Of a DNA stretch of 24,422 nucleotides, positions 1-6,535 are shown piece after piece. The translations under genes were made by a program, and so were the position numbers. How positions within the stretch are numbered: the first letter of the stretch is position 1; each line of letters starts with the position of its first letter. The DNA is from DASZZX01 sp036260415 (GTDB taxonomy: Bacteria; Actinomycetota; Nitriliruptoria; Nitriliruptorales; JAHWKO01), in NCBI GenBank assembly GCA_036260415.1, contig DASZZX010000139.1:1-24422 (forward strand). The letters are read 5' to 3'. The notes beneath the pieces were generated by a model. It saw nothing but the letters and a program-made list of their open reading frames with translations, searched no databases and was not told where the DNA came from.

Positions 1-1
1 C

Positions 2-379
2 GTTGCAGCGCATCCCTCCAGCCGCTACCTCGACCGGCCGTCGCCGAGCGGTCTGGCCGACGTCGTCGACCTGATCCTCGACAAGGGCCTGGTCATCGAC
101 ATCTACCTGCGCGTGTCGCTGGTCGGCATCGAGCTGCTGACCGTCGACGCGCGGGTGGTCGTCGCCAGCGTCGACACGTACCTGCACTTCGCGGAGGCCG
201 TGAACCGTCTCGACCTGTCGAGCGGGAGAGAACCTGCAACCTTGCCCGAGCTCTTCAGCCAAGGGACGCAGGATCTCTCGAAGTCCAAGACCAAGGGCGC
301 CATCGAGGGTGGGATCGAGAAGATCAGGGACGCCTTCGGGTCGAGTGAGGAGGCGACGCAGGAGTCGGAGACGTCCTGA
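2..379 (+). CDS. gvpA: Gas vesicle structural protein GvpA (5' partial)
   Basis: Major shell protein of the gas vesicle, which forms the gas-permeable protein wall. The frame is open from base 2, so the start lies outside the window. The visible part holds the GvpA core: a leucine/aspartate-rich helix around GLADVVDLILDKGLVID, a strand with YLRVSLVGIELLTVDARVVVAS, and a second helix VDTYLHFAEAV. These match the helix-strand-strand-helix pattern known for GvpA. About 60 residues of hydrophilic tail follow (SKSKTKGAIEGG, then an acidic end), as in the longer actinobacterial GvpA proteins. The stop is followed after one base by the gvpF GTG start, so the two are probably co-translated. A GvpJ or other GvpA paralogue is less likely, because the core is closer to the GvpA consensus than the two paralogues downstream. 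Confidence 0.93.
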   Translation, partial: VAAHPSSRYLDRPSPSGLADVVDLILDKGLVIDIYLRVSLVGIELLTVDARVVVASVDTYLHFAEAVNRLDLSSGREPATLPELFSQGTQDLSKSKTKGAIEGGIEKIRDAFGSSEEATQESETS

Positions 380-380
380 C

Positions 381-1079
381 GTGCCGGACTACCTCTACGC
401 GCTGGTACCTGCCGGCACGCAGGCCCCGACGGAACCCGGCATCGAGGGCCGGCCGGTCTCGAGCTGGATCCTCGACGAGGCTCTCGCGGTCCTCCGCTCG
501 GAGATCGACGGCACGACGGTCCAGCCCCGACGGCGCCATCTCATCGCCCACGACCGGGTGCTCGCGGCTGCCATGGCGGCGGGGCCGGTGCTGCCCCTGC
601 GCTTCGCCGCGATCACCGAGGCGGGACCGGAGGTCGTCCTGGAGGAACTGGACCGGACGGCTGCGCTCGAGCGCATGCAACGGTTGGACGGCAAGGTGGA
701 GGTCCACCTGATCTGGGCGCCCGACGAACGGACCGCCTTGCGACGCGCCGCGCGCACGTATCCGCAGGTACGCGACCGCGGCCTCGCAGCGGTCGAGCGG
801 GGTCGGCTCGTCGCCGACGCCCTGACCGAGGTCGCGGTCGACGACCTGACCGCCGTGATCACGCAGGTCCACTCTCTGCTCGTGACGACCGGACCCGTCG
901 AGTCACGTGGACGGTCGGCGCGGGTCGCGATGCTGGTGGAGTTCGACGGTCTGGAGACGCTCCTCGCGACGTGCGGAGAGCTGGCGGACCGGGTGGCGGC
1001 GGCGGGAACCCTGCGGACCGTCGGGGGGCTGCCGCCGTACTCGTTCGCGTCGCTCGACGAGGACCTGGTGGGGGGCTGA
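381..1079 (+). CDS. gvpF: Gas vesicle protein GvpF (GvpF/GvpL family)
   Basis: Accessory gas vesicle protein of about 232 residues. Family members are minor or assembly components, and GvpF is known to bind the inner, gas-facing side of the shell. The protein opens with VPDYLYALVPAG, the usual GvpF/L start (a short strand followed by Y-x-Y/A-L/I). It contains the family's VLPLRFAAI segment (PVLPLRF, around residues 70-76) and ends with the typical GGLPPYSFASLDED motif. The GTG at 381 is chosen because it lies one base after the gvpA stop and a GGAG sits about 10 bases upstream. The frame stays open further upstream, but that part overlaps gvpA and is not GvpF-like. A second family member, GvpL, is encoded at 2153. 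Confidence 0.92.
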   Translation: MPDYLYALVPAGTQAPTEPGIEGRPVSSWILDEALAVLRSEIDGTTVQPRRRHLIAHDRVLAAAMAAGPVLPLRFAAITEAGPEVVLEELDRTAALERMQRLDGKVEVHLIWAPDERTALRRAARTYPQVRDRGLAAVERGRLVADALTEVAVDDLTAVITQVHSLLVTTGPVESRGRSARVAMLVEFDGLETLLATCGELADRVAAAGTLRTVGGLPPYSFASLDEDLVGG

Positions 1080-1080
1080 C

Positions 1081-1314
1081 GTGGGCCTGCTCTCGGCCGT
1101 GGCGTTCGCCCCGGTGAGGTTCGTGGCCTGGGTGTCCGAGCGCATCCTCGAGGTCGCCGAGTCCGAGTACCACGACGAGAGCGCGATCCTCGCGGCGCTG
1201 GCACTTCTGAACGACGACTACGACCGTGGCCTGGTGGACGAGGAGACCTTCGCGGCGGCGGAGGACGAGCTCATGCAACGCCTCGAGATCGCCCGCACCA
1301 GAAACGGGCAGTGA
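1081..1314 (+). CDS. gvpG: Gas vesicle protein GvpG
   Basis: Small accessory protein of 77 residues required for gas vesicle formation in several systems, where it acts with GvpF/L during assembly. It starts GLLSAVAFAPVRFVAWVSERILEVAESE, a short hydrophobic helix followed by the amphipathic helix typical of GvpG. It continues with a charged segment ILAALALLNDDYDRGLVDEETFAAAEDELMQRLE, in which the 'G-x-x-[DS]-E-x-x-x-x-x-E-x-x-L-x-x-R-L' spacing is characteristic of the family. The GTG start follows the gvpF stop by one base, and a G-rich Shine-Dalgarno-like stretch lies in the last gvpF codons. The length is normal for the family. Confidence 0.9.
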   Translation: MGLLSAVAFAPVRFVAWVSERILEVAESEYHDESAILAALALLNDDYDRGLVDEETFAAAEDELMQRLEIARTRNGQ

Positions 1315-1315
1315 C

Positions 1316-1735
1316 GTGGCCGACGACGAAAGCGCCGTTCAGGAGGACCGCGAAGAGCCGTCCGAGCCCGGCGCGGACGTGTCCGAGAACGAGGAGGAGC
1401 CGGTCGCCCCACACGAGGAGGAGGGCAAGGACGGCCACGACGGGAACGACGACGGTCCGTCCGCCGGTGGCACGTCGCCGCTCCGGTTGCGCGAGGTCGT
1501 GGCACGCATCCGCGACGACTTCGCCGAGGTGACCGGTTTGGAGGTCGACCGGGTCACGGCCCTGACGCGGGGCGACGACGGGTGGCGCGTGCGCATCGAC
1601 GTCGTCGAGGTGCCGCGTGTGCCGCACTCCACCGACGTGCTCGCCACCTACGAGGTCAGGGCCGACGGGGACGGCAGCATGGGCTCGTTCGAACGCGTCC
1701 GACGCTTCCACCGATCCCAGGCAGACGACGGATGA
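1316..1735 (+). CDS. gvpO: Gas vesicle protein GvpO
   Basis: GvpO-family protein of 139 residues. In haloarchaea GvpO affects gvp transcript levels or stability; in Streptomyces-type clusters it is a conserved accessory gene of unclear role. The first 50 or so residues are a low-complexity, strongly acidic tail (many E, D, P and H). The GvpO domain follows: LRLREVVARIRDDFAEVTGLEVDRVTALTRGDDGWRVRIDVVEVPRVPHSTDVLATYEV, then a G-S-x-x-R-V-R-R-F-H-R ending typical of the family. The GTG start comes one base after the gvpG stop. The stop overlaps the next start as ATGA (1732-1735), indicating translational coupling. In Streptomyces clusters gvpO usually precedes gvpA; here it lies between gvpG and gvpJ. 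Confidence 0.88.
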   Translation: MADDESAVQEDREEPSEPGADVSENEEEPVAPHEEEGKDGHDGNDDGPSAGGTSPLRLREVVARIRDDFAEVTGLEVDRVTALTRGDDGWRVRIDVVEVPRVPHSTDVLATYEVRADGDGSMGSFERVRRFHRSQADDG

Positions 1736-2148
1736 GCGACTCCCTCCGGTACCCGACCACACGCGGCGGGCTCCAGCCGGCACGGGGCGCGGACTCGCTC
1801 GCCGACGTGCTGGAACGGGTCCTGGACAAAGGCATCGTGATCGCGGGTGACATCCGTGTGGATCTGCTGGACATCGAGCTGCTGACGATCCGGATCCGCC
1901 TTCTGATCTCCTCCGCCGACAAGGCGGCGGAGCTGGGCATGGCATGGTGGCAGCAGGATCCGTTCTACACGGGGCAGACGCTGGAGAACGACCGCGATGG
2001 TGACGGCCCGTCGAACACGCTGGAGCAGCTGGTCGACGTCGCCGAGGAGCTCCAGCGCCGGGTCGCCGACCTCGAGGGTGGCGACCGCGAAGCGTCGCCG
2101 GGGTCACCTCCACCGGGGGGCGGGGACACCGACGGCGGCGGAGACTGA
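1732..2148 (+). CDS. gvpJ: Gas vesicle protein GvpJ (GvpA paralogue)
   Basis: GvpA-family minor structural protein of 138 residues. GvpJ-type proteins are thought to act in nucleating or capping the vesicle. The core (about residues 23-70) reads SLADVLERVLDKGIVIAGDIRV, then DLLDIELLTIRIRLLISSADKAAE, then GMAWWQQDP. The 'I-A-G-D-I' and 'M-A-W-W' features distinguish GvpJ from GvpA. A second amphipathic stretch (NTLEQLVDVAEELQRRVADLEG) and a Gly/Pro/Asp-rich tail follow. The ATG at 1732 overlaps the gvpO TGA. I call it GvpJ rather than GvpM or GvpS from the WW motif and the position before gvpL; confidence in the exact letter is moderate. Confidence 0.85.
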   Translation: MSDSLRYPTTRGGLQPARGADSLADVLERVLDKGIVIAGDIRVDLLDIELLTIRIRLLISSADKAAELGMAWWQQDPFYTGQTLENDRDGDGPSNTLEQLVDVAEELQRRVADLEGGDREASPGSPPPGGGDTDGGGD

Positions 2149-2152
2149 GACC

Positions 2153-2860
2153 GTGGCCTGGTACGTCTACGGGATCACGTCGGTCGCGGAGCCGAACGTC
2201 CCGCCTGCCGGTCTGATCGGACTCGTCGACGAGGACATCGTGCTGCACGGCGAGGGTCGACTGCGTGTCGTCGCCAGCTCGCTGCATCGTTCGGTACCTG
2301 GCCTGGAGCACGCCGATGCGGAGCAGACGCTCGAGGCGGTGCGCCGCCACGACGACGTGCTCGTCAGGCTGTCGCGGACGTGGCCCGTGCTGCCCGTGAG
2401 GTTCGGGACGGTCCTACCCGACCGGGACGCGGTCGACCAGCTGCTGGTCGACCCTGACGGACGCCTCGCCGCGATGCTCGCCGCGGTCACCGGTGCCGAC
2501 GAGTGGATGGTCCGTGTGGACGCCGAGCCGTTCGACCCGCCGGACCCGGCCGGGACGCTGGACCTCCCTCCTGGCCAGGCCTTCTTCGTCAGGCGGAGAT
2601 GGCAGTCCGAGGCACGCGCCGACGCGCGCAACCGGGCCACGACCGTCTCATCCGAGTTGCACGCCCACCTGCGTGATCTCGCCCGACAGACCTGCCTGCT
2701 TCCCGTCCGCGAGGCGGCGACGCTCGCGCGTGCGGCCTACCTCGTGGACCGCGACACAACCGAGGCGTTCCTCGCTGCTGCGGAGTCGATCAGCGGCGTG
2801 ACCGTGGTCGTGCAGGGTCCCCTGCCTCCGTACCGGTTCGTCGACCGGGACGCGCCGTGA
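2153..2860 (+). CDS. gvpL: Gas vesicle protein GvpL (GvpF/GvpL family)
   Basis: Second GvpF/L-family protein, 235 residues. It begins VAWYVYGITSV, the canonical strand-Y-x-Y-G-I start of GvpL. It has the family block VLVRLSRTWPVLPVRFGTVLPD near residues 70-90, a long helical middle (RRWQSEARADARNRATTVSSELHAHL) and the closing VVVQGPLPPYRFVD motif. Start choice: GTG at 2153, four bases after the gvpJ stop; upstream in-frame codons overlap gvpJ and do not resemble GvpL. The stop overlaps the next start as GTGA (2857-2860). GvpL is known from haloarchaeal interaction studies to contact several other accessory Gvps, so its place between two GvpA paralogues is in keeping with an assembly role. Confidence 0.91.
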   Translation: MAWYVYGITSVAEPNVPPAGLIGLVDEDIVLHGEGRLRVVASSLHRSVPGLEHADAEQTLEAVRRHDDVLVRLSRTWPVLPVRFGTVLPDRDAVDQLLVDPDGRLAAMLAAVTGADEWMVRVDAEPFDPPDPAGTLDLPPGQAFFVRRRWQSEARADARNRATTVSSELHAHLRDLARQTCLLPVREAATLARAAYLVDRDTTEAFLAAAESISGVTVVVQGPLPPYRFVDRDAP

Positions 2861-3477
2861 GTGGCAGTGGGCGGGAGGCGCAGCACGAGCCGCCCACGGT
2901 CCTGGGCCTGCTCGACGGCCTCATCGATCAGGGGGTGCACGTCGCCGGGGATCTCGTGATCGGCCTGGCGGACATCGAGCTCATCCGGGTCGCATTGCGG
3001 CTGCTCATCGCGTCCGAGGACACCGCCCAGCGCACCGGCGTGCCGGCCGGCGCGGTCGTCGCACCGTCGAGGAACCCGGCAGCCAGCAACACCGGCGGGC
3101 AGCGACGGTTCGAGCACACCGCGGCGCGGCCGGCTCCACCGCCACGTGATCCTCGATGCGCGGGGAGGACTCCCCCGCGCGCACTGCGCCGGGCGTCGCA
3201 CGCCGGGCTGTCCGCTCGGGTCGGTGCCGAGGAACGCGAGCAGCTCGTCCGGGGCGTGTCGCAGCTGGTCCTGACGGTGGTCGAGCTGATCCGGGAGCTG
3301 GTCGAACGCCAGGCCATCCGTCGGGTCGAGGCGGGCAACCTCACGCCTGACCAGGTCGAACGTCTCGGCGTCGCCCTCCAGGCGCTGGAGGAGCGCATGG
3401 AGCAGATCAAGGAGGTCTTCGGTTTCACCGATGACGACCTCGATCTCGACCTCGGCCTCCTCGGACGTTTGCGATGA
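2857..3477 (+). CDS. gvpK: GvpS-like/GvpK fusion gas vesicle protein
   Basis: A 206-residue protein joining two gas vesicle domains in one frame. Residues about 10-60 (TVLGLLDGLIDQGVHVAGDLVIGLADIELIRVALRLLIASEDTAQ) form a GvpA-family core of GvpS/GvpM type. Residues about 118-206 form a complete GvpK domain: EEREQLVRGVSQLVLTVVELIRELVERQAIRRVEAGNLT, then QVERLGVALQALEERMEQIKEVFGF and the acidic DDDLDLDLGLLGRLR end. A Pro/Arg/Ala-rich linker of about 58 residues separates them. In Streptomyces-type clusters gvpS and gvpK are separate neighbouring genes. Caveat: the linker contains a strong GC hairpin and a run of five C near 3168-3174. Removing one C would let GvpK start independently at ATG 3156. 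Start GTG 2857 overlaps the gvpL stop. Confidence 0.85.
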   Translation: MSGSGREAQHEPPTVLGLLDGLIDQGVHVAGDLVIGLADIELIRVALRLLIASEDTAQRTGVPAGAVVAPSRNPAASNTGGQRRFEHTAARPAPPPRDPRCAGRTPPRALRRASHAGLSARVGAEEREQLVRGVSQLVLTVVELIRELVERQAIRRVEAGNLTPDQVERLGVALQALEERMEQIKEVFGFTDDDLDLDLGLLGRLR

Positions 3478-3510
3478 CCCGCTCGCCGTCCCGTGGAACG
3501 AGGCCGTCGT

Positions 3511-4209
3511 TCACTCCAACCGCAGGGCCGCCTGGAGGCGGCGCGGGCGCATCGCCGTCGCGCAGGCGACGCCGGCGAGCGCGGCGAGTGACGCGATCAC
3601 CACGATCGCGGCGACCATCAGCGTGAGGGCGATGCGACCACGGCGTCGGCGATGGACCCGTCGCGGCGGCATGCGCAGCGAGGAACGTGCCGACACCCAG
3701 CGGCGCACCGAACGCCGCCGCGACGGTGGTCGTCAAGGCGGTCCCGGTCGCACGGGCTGCTGCGAGTTGACGCGGAGTGAACCCCGCCGCCAGCAACGTC
3801 GCCGACTCGTGTCGCCGCTCTCGCGTGTCCAGTGACGCGGCGAGGAAGACGGTCACGCCCGCGACCATGAGCAGCAGCACCTCCAGGCCGTACGGTTCCC
3901 GCGGTCGCGCCGACCGCCGCTGCCAGACCGTGTTCCACGCGGCTGCTGTCGCGGTCTGGCGGGGCGTGCTGCCGGCGGCGGCCAACAACCCGTACAGCCT
4001 GCGGTCGGCCGCCACCTGGCCTCCGATGGTCACCCCGACCACCGCCACCGCACAGCCGAGCAGGAGCAGGGAAAAGGTGTCGATGATCGTCCGGTACGCC
4101 CGCGCGGGCTGCGTGGCCGTGTCGCGGACGTCCAGCTCGCGCGTGTCCGGTGACCGTCGTCCCCGAAGATCCGCACGAGTCGTCGCGTCTGGACCACCGC
4201 CGCCTTCAC
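3511..4209 (-). pseudogene. Decayed FtsX-type ABC transporter permease
   Basis: Remnant of a MacB/FtsX-family permease, the membrane part of an ABC exporter. A plausible start, GTG at 4209, overlaps the stop of the PadR remnant as GTGA and gives KAAVVQTRRLVRIFGDDG. A frame change near 4140 leads into ELDVRDTATQPARAYRT and the first FtsX membrane segment (FSLLLLGCAVAVVGVTIGG, then RRLYGLLAAAGSTPRQ). After a further irregular junction comes the second FtsX domain (LEVLLLMVAGVTVFLAASLDTRERR, then LLAAGFTPRQLAAARATG). Near 3650 the frame changes again and the last membrane segment (LTLMVAAIVVIASLAALAGVA) ends at 3511. A normal family member has about 400-850 residues with a large extracytoplasmic region, which is missing here, so deletion as well as frameshift has occurred. 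No ATPase gene is seen beside it. Confidence 0.72.
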
Positions 4210-4610
4210 GTGGGTCCCTGCTCTGACAGCGACGTCTCGCAGAGCTCCAGCCAGCGCAAGTCCGCTTGCAGGTGCAACAGGCTGCGTTCGATGGCCAGCC
4301 GTTCGGTGGTGGTGGCGGCATCCCCCTCGAGGAGTTGCACCTCGCGGACCCGCCGCAGCAGCGCCCGCCGTTGACGGTCGATGATCCCGAGAGCATCCGG
4401 TCCGCTCGGGACGTTCACCGCTGTGACCAGCTGGAGGAAGAACGCATCACGCAGGCGCTGGTCGACGTCCACGGTGCTCAGCCACTCGGCTAGCTCGTCA
4501 CGCCCGGCCGGCGTCAGCACGAAGCGCCGCTTGTCGGGGCGGTCGGACTCGATGGTCTCGGAGGTGACCAGACCGGCTCGCTCCAGCCGTGTGTGAGGGT
4601 GACGTAGCGC
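4206..4610 (-). pseudogene. Truncated PadR-family regulator
   Basis: Remnant of a PadR/Vir_act_alpha_C-type transcriptional regulator, a winged-helix repressor that often sits beside ABC exporter genes. The best-preserved frame encodes the wing end (LERAGLVTSETIESDRPDKRRFVLTPAGRDELAEWL) and the C-terminal helical dimerisation part through SEQGPT. Just upstream, the residues expected before LERAGL (YVTLT) lie in another frame. The two are reconciled if a CA dinucleotide was gained in the CACACA run at about 4589-4596. The N-terminal half of the DNA-binding domain is absent: the sequence abuts the stop of the upstream AHSA1 gene at 4613. The stop overlaps the permease start as GTGA, the usual coupling of a PadR gene with its transporter. 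It is unlikely to be functional. Confidence 0.72.
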
Positions 4611-4612
4611 GA

Positions 4613-5155
4613 TCAGGCATCGCTCTCGGGGGGGCCGATGGTCGATGCGTCCGGTCCGAACCGCTCGACGTAGCCCCCGTGGACCTCCGACCAGCGCTCC
4701 CCCGGGGCGAAGGTCGGTCGCTCACCGGCCAGCCGATGGGCGAGGAGGTCGAGGCACTCGTGCCATCCGGCGGCGTCGCGGGCGGCCCTGCCGATCTCGT
4801 CGAACGTGACGGTGAGCCGCAGGATGGTCCCGTCGCCGTCGGGTTCCAGGTCGAAGCGGAGCGTGTCCTCCTCCCAGGTGTACTCCAGGCGCGTGTACGG
4901 CTCATACGCGATCACCCGCCCGTCCAAGACCGGCGCCTCATCCACACCCAGCACCTCCGCCGCCTCGTCCGGGTCGCGGAATGTGAACCGCAACGTCGCC
5001 CCGGGCTGCCAGGCGCCTTGGATGCTCGCCGGGAACCAAGCGGCGAGATCATCTGGTTCGGTCAGGGCACGCCAGACCGCCTGGGGAGGATGGGGCAGGC
5101 GGCGCGTGAAGCGCAGTCGCACCTGACCGTCGGACCGTTCCAGGATGCCGTCCAT
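4613..5155 (-). CDS. SRPBCC/AHSA1 domain protein
   Basis: A 180-residue START/Bet v 1-like (SRPBCC, AHSA1-type) protein. Family members have a helix-grip fold with a hydrophobic cavity; the ligand is usually unknown. Typical features: VRLRFTRRLPHPPQAVWRALTEPDDLAAWFPA at the N terminus, GATLRFTFRDPDE and LEYTWEEDTLRFDLEPDGDGTILRLTVTFDE in the sheet, and a C-terminal helix with AAGWHECLDLLAHRLAG, the W-x-x-x-L motif of AHSA1 proteins. ATG at 5155 is chosen because it lies 8 bases after the ArsR stop and the stop itself forms the Shine-Dalgarno sequence (TAGGAG). The frame is open upstream but overlaps arsR. It forms a two-gene operon with the ArsR regulator, a widespread arrangement. Confidence 0.9.
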   Translation of the reverse strand: MDGILERSDGQVRLRFTRRLPHPPQAVWRALTEPDDLAAWFPASIQGAWQPGATLRFTFRDPDEAAEVLGVDEAPVLDGRVIAYEPYTRLEYTWEEDTLRFDLEPDGDGTILRLTVTFDEIGRAARDAAGWHECLDLLAHRLAGERPTFAPGERWSEVHGGYVERFGPDASTIGPPESDA

Positions 5156-5163
5156 GGGCGCTC

Positions 5164-5490
5164 CTACTCGTCGGGGTGCTCGTCGCGCTGGCGTGTCGAG
5201 TCCAGATGGCGTTCGAGATCGTCCAGCCGCGACTCCCACAGGCGCCGGTAGGGCGCCAGCCACTCCTCGATGGCGCGCAGCGGCTCGGGTCGGACGCGGT
5301 AGAGCCTGCGCTGGGCATCAACGCGGACGTCGACCAGTCCCGCTTCGCGGAGCACGCGCAGGTGCTTGGACACGGCCGGTTGGCTGACGTCGAGGGCGTC
5401 CACGAGCTCGCCAACAGGGCGCTCGCGGTCACGCAGCAGATCGAGGATCCGCCGGCGGTTCGGCTGCGCGAGGACCTCGAACGTGGACAT
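5164..5490 (-). CDS. ArsR-family transcriptional regulator
   Basis: A 108-residue winged-helix repressor of the ArsR/SmtB superfamily. It opens with STFEVLAQPNRRRILDLLRDRERPVGELVDALDVSQPAVSKHLRVLREAGLVDVRVDAQRRLYRVRPEPLRAIEEWL. The recognition helix is SQPAVSKHLRVLREAGLV, followed by the wing RVDAQRRLYRV and the W-L-x-x-Y helix of the subgroup that pairs with AHSA1 proteins. No metal-binding cysteines (CxC) are present, so metal sensing is unlikely. The ATG at 5490 sits directly after a good promoter (-35 at 5521-5526, -10 at 5498-5503), so the mRNA is probably leaderless. Autoregulation through the partly palindromic AT-rich promoter is inferred. The stop is reused as the ribosome binding site of the AHSA1 gene. 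Confidence 0.93.
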   Translation of the reverse strand: MSTFEVLAQPNRRRILDLLRDRERPVGELVDALDVSQPAVSKHLRVLREAGLVDVRVDAQRRLYRVRPEPLRAIEEWLAPYRRLWESRLDDLERHLDSTRQRDEHPDE

Positions 5491-5526
5491 GGCTCGAATA
5501 TAGCTGTTGCTTCATATAACCGTCAA
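5491..5526 (-). promoter_or_regulatory. Promoter/operator of the arsR-AHSA1 operon
   Basis: On the minus strand the sequence reads TTGACG (5526-5521), a 17-base spacer and CTATAT (5503-5498), close to the sigma-70 type consensus with ideal spacing. Only about seven bases separate the -10 box from the ATG, so the transcript is expected to start at or next to the start codon. The spacer and -10 box contain ATAT half-sites flanking GAAGCAACAGCT, an imperfect dyad in an AT-rich island that stands out from the surrounding GC-rich DNA. It is the likely ArsR operator. Confidence 0.7.
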
Positions 5527-5668
5527 CACATGTGGCGCGCGGTTCCCAGCCGGCGCGCTATGCGCTGGTCTGCCGTCGATCGCGCACGACGCGCAAGCAC
5601 GGCTCGGCATCCTGGTCCGTCGGGAGCCGACATGTGGCGTCGCGGACTGGGAGCACGCTGGGCGGTCG

Positions 5669-6070
5669 TCACGTCCGCTCGCTGATCTCGAACAGATGTC
5701 CGTCCGGATCGCGGAAGAAAGCTCGGATCTCGCCACCGTGATCCACCGGCTCGGTCAGAACGTTCGCACCTCTGGAGCGAAGCAGCTCGTAGGTGGCACG
5801 GCAGTCATCGACGCGGAAGATCATCTCGGCACTCACCCGGTCCGGGTCATCCGGCACGGCGAACGTGACCGTCGGCTTGTCCGACGTCGGGCCACCTGGG
5901 GGCACGAGCAGGAGCCAGTTGCCGAGCAGTTCGAGGACCACGGAGGTCCCGTACTCGCCGTACACCGACGCATCGAGAACCTCGACGTACCAGTCGCGGC
6001 TGGCTTCGGTGTCTGCCACCACGAGCAGGTGGGTGAGGGCCGAAGCAGAGAACGCCTCCACCTGCCGCAC
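5669..6070 (-). CDS. VOC (glyoxalase/dioxygenase fold) protein
   Basis: A single-module vicinal-oxygen-chelate protein of about 133 residues with the paired beta-alpha-beta-beta-beta units. The first is ALTHLLVVADTEASRDWYVEVLDASVYGEYGTSVVLELLGNWLLLVPPGG. The second is VSAEMIFRVDDCRATYELLRSRGANVLTEPVDHGGEIRAFFRDPDGHLFEISER. The end motif F-F-R-D-P-D-G-H-L-F-E-I is typical; its Glu and the His in ALTHLL are likely metal ligands. The substrate cannot be read from the sequence. Start choice is uncertain: GTG 6070 or GTG 6061 both place the fold at the N terminus, and neither has a strong ribosome binding site; the frame is open further upstream. It lies downstream of, and in the same direction as, the DUF1801 remnant. 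Confidence 0.82.
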   Translation of the reverse strand: MRQVEAFSASALTHLLVVADTEASRDWYVEVLDASVYGEYGTSVVLELLGNWLLLVPPGGPTSDKPTVTFAVPDDPDRVSAEMIFRVDDCRATYELLRSRGANVLTEPVDHGGEIRAFFRDPDGHLFEISERT

Positions 6071-6131
6071 GCTAGTCGCGCACGCAGCAGAACCGGCATC
6101 AGCGAGCGTGCCGGTCGGTGTGGCCGGGGCC

Positions 6132-6535
6132 TCACTGTGACCGGCGGCGAGATCCAACTCCGCCGGGCGCCCGCTCCCGCGCCGCTGTGTACATCTCCAG
6201 GAACTCGTCCACCGAGGTGTCGGCGATCGTCTCACCGATCAGGTCGAGGGGGAGGTCATCCGCCTGCTTGAAGCGCACGCAGGACTTGCCCATATCGAGT
6301 CGCTTGCCCGTGGCGAGGTAGCGCTCGCGGAACCTCTCAGTCCCCTCAGGGGAGGCGTAGTCGCCGGTGAGGTAGAGCGACACGTGCCGCTTCTGTGACG
6401 CGAGCGCCGCGTAATCAGCGGTTTGCCGTTGTAGGTGGGACCGGACCGTTCGAGCGGCACCTGGTGGGTGATCATCCTCCACTCGACTGCTTCCTCGAAG
6501 CCGCTGGGGAGGTGCTCGAGGATGGTCGGGGGACA
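6132..6535 (-). pseudogene. Frameshifted DUF1801 (YdhG-like) gene
   Basis: Remnant of a DUF1801 protein, a small domain of unknown biochemical function common in actinobacteria. The N-terminal portion is read in one frame (TILEHLPSGFEEAVEWRMITHQVPLE, then TYNGKPLI). The C-terminal portion is in another (YAALASQKRHVSLYLTGDYASPEGTERFRERYLATGKRLDMGKSCVRFKQADDLPLDLIGETIADTSVDEFLEMY). Family members have these as one continuous chain joined as '...GKPLMYAALASQK...', so one base has been lost near 6411-6416. The first 25-30 residues expected of the family are also missing; the sequence there runs into the response-regulator remnant on the other strand. Both truncation and frameshift are therefore present. 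Confidence 0.75.

Noticed and set aside
1271..2350. Long minus-strand open frame (about 359 codons) opposite gvpO, gvpJ and gvpL
   Set aside because: Arg/Pro/His-rich composition with no domain; it is the high-GC shadow of well-recognised plus-strand gas vesicle genes.
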